DNA of 5,037 nucleotides from an uncultured Ruminococcus sp. (lineage in GTDB: Bacteria > Bacillota > Clostridia > Oscillospirales > Ruminococcaceae): the NCBI GenBank assembly GCA_947177715.1, contig CAMWVM010000140.1, positions 1-5,037 on the forward strand, written 5' to 3'. The position numbers and the translations under genes are program-made. Shown here one piece after another: positions 1 through 5,037 of this stretch (the first letter of the stretch is position 1; each line of letters begins with the position of its first letter). The notes beneath the pieces were generated by a model that saw nothing but the letters and a program-made list of their open reading frames with translations, was not told where the DNA came from and did not search any database.

Positions 1-1357
1 AAGAGCTGTCAGGTACAACAGGTAACTCTTTAGAGCCAATAATTTTTACGCTGTTAACGCTCCCTTGTCCTTGTACAACCAGTTTATGATTGCCGGAGAA
101 AACTGGTATTTGATAAACTGAGAAATCATATGTATAATTACCGTAAACTTCTGTTGTGTTAACAAGTACGGTCCATCCTGGAGCAATGGCGATCTGAAGA
201 TTGCTCGCATTTGCATCTACTACTATTTTAGCTGAATCACAGCCGGAAAGACTGAAATCAATAGCATAGTCTGTGCCCCATGTCAAAGAAGCAGAACCGC
301 CCTGAGCAATTATTACATCTTGTTTTTCAACACTGCTTGAAGTATCGGTTTTACTGCTGCTTGCATCGTCCTGTGAAAAGTTTCTCCATTCAGCGTATTC
401 CGCACTGTTGTTAAGAATGCTTTTTAAATAATATCCTGCTTCTCTCAATGACCCGTTAGAATAAAAAATACTGGAAGTTTCATCTTTATCATTTATCGAC
501 CAGTTACACCAGGAAAGTTTATTCTGATCCATCCACTCTAACCATTCCTGTGTAGAATTATAATTTATTGCACCGTTTCCATCGGCATTTACAGAACCCC
601 ACTCACTTACAAAAATAGTCATATTCTTATTTAGCGCATAATTCGCTTTATCTCTCAGATACTGAGAATGTGTTCCTGCATAGAAATGAATAACATACGC
701 TAAATTTTCATCGTTTATCGGATTATCTACTGCAATATCAACATCCTGTGACCAAGTCGGTGTTCCGACGAGTATAAGATTGTCAGAGTATTGTCTTATA
801 CTTGGTATCACTTGTTCAGCATAATATTTTACTGTTGTCCATGCAACATTCGTAGGTTCATTATACACTTCAAAAATAACATTGTCATATTTACCATAAT
901 CACGAGCCATTCTTGAGAAAAAGTCTTTAGCTGCATTAACATTATTATGTGCTCCATGAGAATGCCAGTCGATAATGACATAAATGTCTCTCTCAATAGC
1001 TTCTTCTATTACTTCACGGTATTTAGTTTCATCAGAAGGGCTATATGGATTTCCGTTATCATCTACTCCAAATGGACAACGAATCATTTCACATTTAAAT
1101 TCATCTACCATACGGTCAACAGTTGCGCTGTTATACATATGAGTCGACCAGTTACTCCAGAAAAAACTCATTCCTTTTACTTGCATTGGATTATTTGTAT
1201 TAGACCCGATGATTTTGTTTCCATTTGCCTGCATTTGTCCATAGTAACTAACTGGCCCTTTACTTGCTGCACTCACAGAAAATACCGGAAGCTGAAAAAT
1301 TGTTATTAAAATTGTAATAACACACATAAAACTTATAATTTTATTCCTTGACTTCAT
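1..1357 (-). CDS. Secreted GH5 endoglucanase (cellulase), 3' end beyond window
   Basis: Reading the minus strand from the ATG at 1357 gives 452 codons that stay open to the window edge, so the C-terminus is missing. An AAGGAG Shine-Dalgarno sits 7 nt before this ATG. Residues 1-30 form a signal peptide: basic start (MKSRNK), hydrophobic core, likely cleavage after VSA. Residues about 35-325 are a glycoside hydrolase family 5 TIM barrel. All eight residues typical of the family are visible: R93 (IRCPF), H132 (DWHSH), N166 and the acid/base E167 (YNEP), H224 and Y226 (VIHFY), the nucleophile E252 (SEWG) and W286. The pattern resembles subfamily GH5_2 endo-beta-1,4-glucanases; activity on cellulose rather than another beta-glucan is inferred. 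A Ser/Thr-rich linker (about 330-346) leads to a beta-rich module (about 347-442) that I cannot assign, then PVVPDSS, which may begin another linker. It lies downstream of clpX on the same strand but behind a terminator-like hairpin, so it probably has its own promoter. Confidence 0.93.
   Translation of the reverse strand, partial: MKSRNKIISFMCVITILITIFQLPVFSVSAASKGPVSYYGQMQANGNKIIGSNTNNPMQVKGMSFFWSNWSTHMYNSATVDRMVDEFKCEMIRCPFGVDDNGNPYSPSDETKYREVIEEAIERDIYVIIDWHSHGAHNNVNAAKDFFSRMARDYGKYDNVIFEVYNEPTNVAWTTVKYYAEQVIPSIRQYSDNLILVGTPTWSQDVDIAVDNPINDENLAYVIHFYAGTHSQYLRDKANYALNKNMTIFVSEWGSVNADGNGAINYNSTQEWLEWMDQNKLSWCNWSINDKDETSSIFYSNGSLREAGYYLKSILNNSAEYAEWRNFSQDDASSSKTDTSSSVEKQDVIIAQGGSASLTWGTDYAIDFSLSGCDSAKIVVDANASNLQIAIAPGWTVLVNTTEVYGNYTYDFSVYQIPVFSGNHKLVVQGQGSVNSVKIIGSKELPVVPDSS
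23..319 (-). other. Unassigned C-terminal module of the cellulase (possible carbohydrate-binding module)
   Basis: This segment encodes residues about 347-445 of the GH5 protein, after a Ser/Thr-rich linker (residues 330-346, about 320-370). It is rich in alternating hydrophobic and polar residues, as in a beta-sandwich, and carries aromatics (W360, Y364, W395, Y405, Y408, Y410, Y415) that could line a sugar-binding face. Position after a linker in a cellulase suggests a carbohydrate-binding module. I do not recognise a specific CBM family, and it has no dockerin-type calcium-loop duplication. A role in binding is inference only. Confidence 0.5.
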
Positions 1358-1388
1358 AAAAATTCTCCTTAAAATATACCTAAATACA

Positions 1389-1400
1389 GTTTTTAAAAAC
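1389..1400. repeat. 12-bp perfect AT-rich palindrome in cellulase leader
   Basis: The sequence GTTTTTAAAAAC is a perfect palindrome 32-43 nt upstream of the cellulase ATG. It could be part of an operator. On its right it overlaps a weak cre-like sequence (1393-1408) that has the central ACGT core of LacI/CcpA-type sites but lacks two of the more informative positions. In AT-rich DNA a palindrome of this composition can arise by chance, so function is uncertain. Confidence 0.35.
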
Positions 1401-1410
1401 GTTAAGATTC

Positions 1411-1440
1411 TTGCTATATTACACGGCCTTTACTTGTCTA
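1411..1440 (-). promoter_or_regulatory. Tentative promoter of the cellulase gene
   Basis: On the minus strand a TAGACA (1440-1435, five of six to TTGACA) is followed after 16 nt by TATAGC (1418-1413, four of six to TATAAT). An overlapping alternative -10 is TAATAT (1421-1416). Transcription would start near 1406, giving a leader of about 49 nt that includes the Shine-Dalgarno. A second weak candidate upstream is TTGTTA-17 nt-TAATTT, which would overlap the tail of the terminator hairpin. The AT richness of the stretch makes all such matches weak evidence. Confidence 0.3.
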
Positions 1441-1483
1441 TAATATAGAATTAAATCATCAAATTACCCAAAAACTTATTTTT

Positions 1484-1533
1484 TAACAATTAACAACAAT
1501 AGCCTTCCAGATTATTCAATCCAGGAAGGCTAT
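1484..1533 (-). terminator. Intrinsic terminator-like hairpin downstream of clpX
   Basis: Bases 1499-1508 pair perfectly with 1524-1533 (10 bp, ATAGCCTTCC against GGAAGGCTAT). Within the 15-nt loop, 1510-1513 can pair with 1518-1521, giving a longer stem with a small internal loop. Read on the minus strand, the stem is followed by a T-rich tail (TTGTTGTTAATTGTT, 1498 to 1484). On the plus strand no T-run follows, so it is oriented to stop minus-strand transcription, most simply that of tig-clpP-clpX. It lies about 200 nt after the clpX stop, which is rather far. The tail is interrupted by G and A, so efficiency is uncertain. Confidence 0.65.
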
Positions 1534-1542
1534 AAGTCATAC

Positions 1543-1602
1543 CTATAACATTGGAACTTTCGTGCTAAATTCTTTATCAGAAATCTTTTTTACTTGATGC
1601 AT
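1543..1602 (-). CDS. Doubtful 19-codon mini-ORF in the clpX 3' region
   Basis: ATG at 1602 opens a 19-residue frame, MHQVKKISDKEFSTKVPML, with a TAG stop at 1543. The foot of the terminator hairpin begins 9 nt after the stop. An AAGAGG lies about 12 nt before the ATG, a long spacing for a ribosome binding site. The VKKISDKEF stretch faintly recalls the beginning of thioredoxin-type proteins, so a degraded remnant or a chance frame are both possible. No family is assigned and translation is unproven. Confidence 0.15.
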   Translation of the reverse strand: MHQVKKISDKEFSTKVPML

Positions 1603-1612
1603 TGTAAAACAG

Positions 1613-1628
1613 TGCCTCTTTTAAGGCA
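1613..1628. repeat. Small 5-bp hairpin after clpX
   Basis: TGCCT (1613-1617) can pair with AGGCA (1624-1628) across a 6-nt loop. On the minus strand it is followed by CTGTTTTAC. The stem is too short and the T-run too brief to call a terminator; it might contribute to 3'-end structure of the clpX message. Confidence 0.2.
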
Positions 1629-1736
1629 AAACTTAGTCTGATTCAAAGCGTGTTTTCTGTCGTCAATAGTTATGATTTTAAAAGCATTGCCTTCGCAGTA
1701 CCAAACATGCAAAGTCCTCATATCGGATGAGCAATA

Positions 1737-3017
1737 TTACGCACCTTTTCTCGGCGAGTTTTTTGCTCTTGAAATCTCAGGATCCATTTCTCCGAGAACA
1801 CATTCGGGAGTGATTTTTATACCGACAATCTCATCATCAGACGGACACTCGAACATAAGCTTTGTAAGAATTTTTTCTACAACCGCTCTAAGTCCTCTTG
1901 CACCTGTCTTTTGTGCAATTGTCATCTTAGAAATCTCTCTCTTCGCATCATCAGTAACCTCTAATTCAATTCCGTCAAGCTTGAATAGCTTTGTATATTG
2001 CTTGAGAAGTGAGTTTTTAGGCTCAGTAAGAATTCTGCAAAGTGCGTCCTCGTCCAACTCTTCAAGAACTGTAATAACTGGCAATCTTCCCACAAGCTCC
2101 GGTACAAGTCCGAACTTAACCAAATCGTGCGGACGCACCTTTTTCATAACGTTGCTGTCCGATTTTTTGTCCTTGATGTTTCCGCCAAAGCCAAGCGAAG
2201 AAGAATCCGTTCTCTTTTTAATAACGGCTTCAAGACCTTCAAAAGCTCCGCCGCAAATAAACAAAATGTTCTTAGTGTCTATCTGAATGAATTCCTGATG
2301 AGGGTGCTTTCTGCCGCCCTGAGGGGGAACATTTGAAACTGTACCCTCAATGATTTTCAAAAGTGCCTGCTGAACTCCCTCACCGCTTACATCTCGTGTA
2401 ATTGAGGTGTTCTCGCTTTTTCTTGCAATCTTATCTATTTCATCAATATATATGATACCCTTTGAAGCGGCTTCCACATCATAATCCGCAGCCTGAATCA
2501 GCCTTGTGAGCACGTTTTCCACATCATCGCCCACATATCCTGCTTCTGTCAAAGTTGTGGCGTCAGCAATGGCAAAAGGTACATTCAAAAGCTTTGCCAA
2601 GGTCTGTGCGAGAAGAGTTTTTCCCGTACCAGTAGGACCTAAAAGCAAGACATTGCTCTTCTGAATTTCCACATTGTCATCATCTGTATTTGCAAGTGAC
2701 ATAATACGCTTATAATGGTTATATACCGCAACAGAAAGTGCTATCTTTGCCTCGTCTTGACCGATAACATATTCGTTAAGCACAGCTTTGATATCCGCAG
2801 GCTTTTTGAGAGTAATCTCACCATTGCCAATAGCCTTATCCTTCTTTATACGAGAAAAGGCTTTTGCCCCAGGAGCACCCGATTGTTCTTCCAATATATT
2901 ATAACAGAACATTACGCACTCATCACAAATATGACTCTCGCCGGCTGAAAACATATTTTTGACCTTGTTTTCTGACTTTCCGCAGAAGTTACATCTCTTC
3001 ATTGTTTCGTTAGTCAT
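1737..3017 (-). CDS. clpX: ATP-dependent Clp protease ATP-binding subunit ClpX
   Basis: ClpX is the cytoplasmic AAA+ unfoldase that recognises tagged or damaged proteins, unfolds them using ATP and threads them into ClpP. The 426 residues match the usual family length. The N-terminal zinc-binding dimerisation domain shows C9/C12 and C31/C34. The AAA+ core shows Walker A GPTGTGKT (127-134), the substrate-gripping pore loop GYVGDD (160-165), Walker B IIYIDE (188-193), the RKH pore-entry loop (236-238), arginine finger R311 in GRLP and sensor-2 GARGLR (372-377). The ClpP-docking loop reads LGF (275-277), an accepted variant of IGF, so pairing with the adjacent ClpP is expected. The ATG at 3017 is chosen because an AGGA (3031-3028) precedes it by 10 nt; an in-frame ATG at 3002 (residue 6) lacks a good ribosome binding site. 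The gene starts 12 nt after clpP, so the two are very likely co-transcribed. Confidence 0.98.
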   Translation of the reverse strand: MTNETMKRCNFCGKSENKVKNMFSAGESHICDECVMFCYNILEEQSGAPGAKAFSRIKKDKAIGNGEITLKKPADIKAVLNEYVIGQDEAKIALSVAVYNHYKRIMSLANTDDDNVEIQKSNVLLLGPTGTGKTLLAQTLAKLLNVPFAIADATTLTEAGYVGDDVENVLTRLIQAADYDVEAASKGIIYIDEIDKIARKSENTSITRDVSGEGVQQALLKIIEGTVSNVPPQGGRKHPHQEFIQIDTKNILFICGGAFEGLEAVIKKRTDSSSLGFGGNIKDKKSDSNVMKKVRPHDLVKFGLVPELVGRLPVITVLEELDEDALCRILTEPKNSLLKQYTKLFKLDGIELEVTDDAKREISKMTIAQKTGARGLRAVVEKILTKLMFECPSDDEIVGIKITPECVLGEMDPEISRAKNSPRKGA

Positions 3018-3027
3018 TTTTCATCAA

Positions 3028-3032
3028 TCCTA
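3028..3032 (-). promoter_or_regulatory. clpX ribosome binding site overlapping the clpP stop codon
   Basis: On the minus strand the TAG stop of clpP runs straight into the Shine-Dalgarno-like AGGA (TAGGA), 10 nt before the clpX ATG. The overlap suggests that ribosomes ending clpP help start clpX. The motif is clearly weaker than the AGGAGG before clpP, so ClpX may be translated less than ClpP; that is inference. Confidence 0.55.
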
Positions 3033-3617
3033 TCTGTTTGTGATAACCTTGTCTATAAGACCGTAATCAAGTGCCTGCTGTGCAGACATAAAATTATCTC
3101 TTTCAGTATCCAATGCAATTTGCTCAATAGATTTACCAGTGTTCTGAGCAAGAATTCCATTGAGCTTTTCTCTTGTTCTTACCAAATGATCAGAATGAAT
3201 TTTTATATCTGTACACTGCCCTGAAAGACCACCTGAAATAAGCGGCTGGTGAATCATGATTTCGCTGTTAGGGAGAGAATATCTCTTGCCCTTTGCACCG
3301 CTTGAAAGCAAAAATGAACCCATCGAAGCAGCCATACCTATACAAATTGTTGACACGTCACACTTAATATACTGCATTGTATCATAAATTGCCATACCAG
3401 CGGTGATAACTCCGCCAGGGCTGTTGATATAAAGGTCAATGTCCTTTTCAGGATCCTGTCCTTCAAGATAAAGCAGCTGTGCGATTACAACACTTGCTGT
3501 TGCGTCGTCAATCTGGTCACAGAGCATAATTATTCTGTCATTAAGAAGCCTTGAATAGATATCATAGCTTCTTTCGCCTCTGCTTGTTTGTTCTACTACA
3601 TAAGGAACCAATGCCAT
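3030..3617 (-). CDS. clpP: ATP-dependent Clp protease proteolytic subunit ClpP
   Basis: ClpP is the serine peptidase that forms the two-ring, 14-subunit chamber degrading proteins delivered by ClpX (and ClpC/ClpA where present). The 195 residues match the family. The N-terminus [23 protein letters not shown] is the usual gate region. Catalytic residues are S98 (in MAASMGS), H123 (in MIHQP) and, by alignment with Bacillus and E. coli enzymes, the last aspartate of DTERD, D174. The oxyanion-region motif NSPGG (65-69) is present. Immediately after IHQPL the sequence reads ISGGLSGQ, two residues longer than the usual GGxxGQ, which shifts the aspartate from 172 to 174. The ATG at 3617 has a strong AGGAGG 8 nt upstream. 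It sits between tig and clpX, 74 nt after tig and 12 nt before clpX. No CtsR heptad operator is visible upstream. The triad is complete, so the enzyme is expected to be active. Confidence 0.98.
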   Translation of the reverse strand: MALVPYVVEQTSRGERSYDIYSRLLNDRIIMLCDQIDDATASVVIAQLLYLEGQDPEKDIDLYINSPGGVITAGMAIYDTMQYIKCDVSTICIGMAASMGSFLLSSGAKGKRYSLPNSEIMIHQPLISGGLSGQCTDIKIHSDHLVRTREKLNGILAQNTGKSIEQIALDTERDNFMSAQQALDYGLIDKVITNR

Positions 3618-3642
3618 AGTTATCTCCTCCTGTTAATACACT

Positions 3643-3672
3643 TTTCGCTCGCTATGTTACCAGCGAGCGAAA
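3643..3672. repeat. Perfect 11-bp inverted repeat between tig and clpP
   Basis: TTTCGCTCGCT (3643-3653) is the exact reverse complement of 3662-3672, separated by 8 nt (ATGTTACC). It is GC-rich in an otherwise AT-rich gap. On the minus strand it lies 20 nt after the tig stop codon and 11 nt before the clpP Shine-Dalgarno. No T-run follows it on either strand, so it is not a standard intrinsic terminator. As RNA it could protect or process the clpP-clpX part of the message or reduce read-through from tig; as DNA it could be an operator. The 11-8-11 layout recalls the heat-shock CIRCE element (9-9-9), but the sequence is not CIRCE. Confidence 0.8.
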
Positions 3673-3691
3673 TCGACATAATATTACAAAA

Positions 3692-4972
3692 TTACTTAAT
3701 TACTGCGGAATCCTTAATAAGGTCAACAGCCTTTCCAACAGCTATATCCTTCTTAAGGTCCTCTGCTCTAATGTAAACCTTGATCTGCTCAACAGGCATT
3801 TTATACTGCTCTGCAAGCTTATCAAACTCTGCATTGCTTTCATCCTCAGAAACCTCAATGTTTTCAAGCTGTGCAACCTTTTCAAGAGCAAGACGCAGCT
3901 TAACCTGCTTTTCAGCCTGCTCGCCGTACATCTTTCTAAGAGCTTCCATTGTCTGACCTGAATACTGAAGATAAAGATCAAGTGAAATACCCTGAGGTGC
4001 AAGTCTTTGTTCAAGCTCGCTTACCATTTCATTTACACGGTTGTCAAACATTACCTGAGGTATCTCAGCTTTAAGGTTAGCGATTACAGTATCGAAAAGT
4101 TTTTCTTCAACGATAGCGTCAGCTTCCTTTTCAGCAGCCTCTTCAAGCTTCTTCTTTACGTCAGCTTTATATTCGTCAACTGTATCAAACTCTGTTGAAT
4201 CCTTAATCATTTCATCATCAATCTCAGGAAGCTCTTTCTTAGAAATGCTCTTAAGGTTAATCTTGAATACAACAGGTGCACCTGCAAGCTCTTTAGCCTG
4301 ATAGTCTTCCGGGAAAGTTACATTTATGTCAAACTGTTCACCTGCGTTATGACCAGCAACAGCTTCTTCAAATCCAGGGATAAACTGTCCGCTGCCCAAT
4401 GAAAGTGTGAAGTCCTCAGCTTTTCCGCCTTCAAAAGCAACATCATCCTTAAATCCCTCAAAGTCAATAAGAACATCGTCGCCCATTTCAGCAGCTCTAT
4501 CATCAACTGTAACGATTCTCATGTTCTTTTCTCTGAGTTTGTCAGCCTCTCTTGCAACATCTTCGTCAGTTACATCCTTGACAGATTTCTCAACTTCTAT
4601 ACCTTTATAGCCGTCAATTTCAACTTCAGGCTTTGTAATGCATGTAACTTTGATTTCAACACCCTTAGCCTTATCGATTGAAGTAACCTCAGCTTCAGGT
4701 CTTGCAACAAGTTCAAGTCCTGATTCAGCAATAACACTATCTACTTCAGGACCATAGAGGAGATTTACAGCGTCCTCAAAGAAAACATTTTCGCCATATT
4801 CCTTTTCAATAAGCTTACGAGGAGCTTTACCCTTACGGAATCCACGGATTTGAATATTTTTCTTAGCCTTCTGATAAGCTTTTTCGATAGCTTCTTCAAA
4901 AGCTTCAGGTGAAATCTCTATTTCCAGTTCAACCTTATTTGTTTCAACTTTGTTTGTAGATTTTAAACTCAT
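3692..4972 (-). CDS. tig: Trigger factor, ribosome-associated chaperone and prolyl isomerase
   Basis: Trigger factor docks beside the ribosomal exit tunnel and shields emerging polypeptides; its FKBP-type domain catalyses proline cis-trans isomerisation. The 426 residues match the normal family length. The N-terminal ribosome-binding domain (about 1-140) holds the signature GFRKGKAP at 44-51, the loop that contacts ribosomal protein L23. The FKBP-like domain (about 160-243) is shown by GDDVLIDFEGF, the GSGQFIPGFE stretch (193-202) and TFPEDY (219-224). The rest (about 245-426) is the charged, helical SurA-like substrate-binding domain. A small tandem TNKVE-TNKVE occurs at residues 6-15. The ATG at 4972 is supported by GGAGG 8 nt upstream and by an extended -10 promoter just beyond. 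It is the first gene of the tig-clpP-clpX cluster, linking folding at the ribosome with degradation. Confidence 0.98.
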   Translation of the reverse strand: MSLKSTNKVETNKVELEIEISPEAFEEAIEKAYQKAKKNIQIRGFRKGKAPRKLIEKEYGENVFFEDAVNLLYGPEVDSVIAESGLELVARPEAEVTSIDKAKGVEIKVTCITKPEVEIDGYKGIEVEKSVKDVTDEDVAREADKLREKNMRIVTVDDRAAEMGDDVLIDFEGFKDDVAFEGGKAEDFTLSLGSGQFIPGFEEAVAGHNAGEQFDINVTFPEDYQAKELAGAPVVFKINLKSISKKELPEIDDEMIKDSTEFDTVDEYKADVKKKLEEAAEKEADAIVEEKLFDTVIANLKAEIPQVMFDNRVNEMVSELEQRLAPQGISLDLYLQYSGQTMEALRKMYGEQAEKQVKLRLALEKVAQLENIEVSEDESNAEFDKLAEQYKMPVEQIKVYIRAEDLKKDIAVGKAVDLIKDSAVIK

Positions 4973-5006
4973 TTTACTTTCCTCCGTTAATATAAGTATC
5001 TTTTAT

Positions 5007-5015
5007 ATTATAGCA
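5007..5015 (-). promoter_or_regulatory. Extended -10 promoter of tig
   Basis: On the minus strand TGCTATAAT (5015 to 5007) combines a perfect TATAAT -10 box with the TGn extension, a combination that needs little or no -35 box. No good TTGACA lies at 16-18 nt upstream; the candidates there (for example GTGTAT, TGTATA) match poorly. Start of transcription would be near 5000, giving a short leader of about 27 nt with the GGAGG Shine-Dalgarno. This is probably the main promoter of the tig-clpP-clpX cluster. Confidence 0.65.
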
Positions 5016-5037
5016 TACATCTGTCTAGTATACACAT

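Larger units (their letters stand above)
1358..1736. other. 379-nt non-coding region between clpX and the cellulase gene
   Basis: No convincing gene lies here on either strand. On the minus strand it should hold the clpX 3' untranslated region, a terminator-like hairpin (1499-1533), and the promoter and leader of the cellulase gene. The part from 1371 to 1500 is strongly AT-rich. No tRNA-like cloverleaf or recognisable riboswitch was seen. A 19-codon possible mini-ORF (1543-1602) is listed separately as doubtful. Confidence 0.7.

Noticed and set aside
947..1309. 120-codon open frame on the plus strand
   Set aside because: It is antisense to the GH5 catalytic domain, whose key motifs are intact in the minus frame; the plus-strand product has no recognisable feature.
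1672..2286. 204-codon open frame on the plus strand
   Set aside because: It lies almost wholly antisense to the conserved clpX gene, its product is low-complexity Ser/Phe-rich with no family resemblance, and no good ribosome binding site was seen. It is a shadow frame.
3010..3024. Four-codon frame (ATG AAA AAT GAC TAA, minus strand) overlapping the clpX start
   Set aside because: It sits closer to the Shine-Dalgarno-like AGGA than the clpX ATG does, but it is tiny and easily arises by chance in this AT-rich junction; the clpX start at 3017 is well supported.
3643..3672. Intrinsic terminator between tig and clpP
   Set aside because: The stem is strong, but on the minus strand it is followed by an A-rich stretch, not a T-run, so it is kept as an inverted repeat of unknown role.
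3618..3691. CtsR or CIRCE heat-shock operator upstream of clpP
   Set aside because: Neither the tandem GGTCAAA heptads nor the TTAGCACTC/GAGTGCTAA arms are present. The inverted repeat there only resembles CIRCE in layout.

Overview
The window looks like chromosomal DNA from a fermentative, plant-fibre-degrading member of the Clostridia (Bacillota), most plausibly a Ruminococcus-like gut or rumen bacterium of the Oscillospiraceae. The reasons are strong Shine-Dalgarno sequences, AT-rich intergenic DNA, Gram-positive-like Tig/ClpP/ClpX proteins, and a secreted family 5 cellulase with a linker and extra module. The lineage is an inference from protein style and gene content; no marker RNA gene is present.

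Everything recognisable is read from the minus strand, so gene order runs from high to low coordinates. An extended -10 promoter (about 5007-5015) leads into tig (trigger factor, 4972-3692). A 74-nt gap holding a perfect 11-bp inverted repeat (3643-3672) precedes clpP (3617-3030). A 12-nt gap follows, with the Shine-Dalgarno overlapping the clpP stop, and then clpX (3017-1737). This is the conserved bacterial tig-clpP-clpX protein quality-control cluster. Trigger factor meets nascent chains at the ribosome; ClpX unfolds substrates and feeds them to the ClpP peptidase chamber. All three genes are intact and of normal length.

After clpX comes a 379-nt non-coding stretch (1358-1736). It contains a weak hairpin, a 19-codon possible mini-ORF, a good intrinsic-terminator-like hairpin (1499-1533) followed on the minus strand by a T-rich tail, and then an AT-rich leader with a tentative promoter, a 12-bp palindrome and a weak cre-like site. 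This is the switch from housekeeping to accessory content.

The last gene (1357 down to the window edge) encodes a secreted GH5 endoglucanase-type enzyme: signal peptide, complete catalytic domain with all eight hallmark GH5 residues, Ser/Thr-rich linker, an unassigned beta-rich module, and the start of what may be a second linker. Its 3' end lies outside the window. Its leader, terminator isolation and extracellular role suggest it is transcribed separately from the Clp cluster. I see no clear evidence of a wholly new system. The items most worth checking are the intercistronic inverted repeat, the unidentified C-terminal module of the cellulase, and the two-residue insertion beside the ClpP catalytic histidine.
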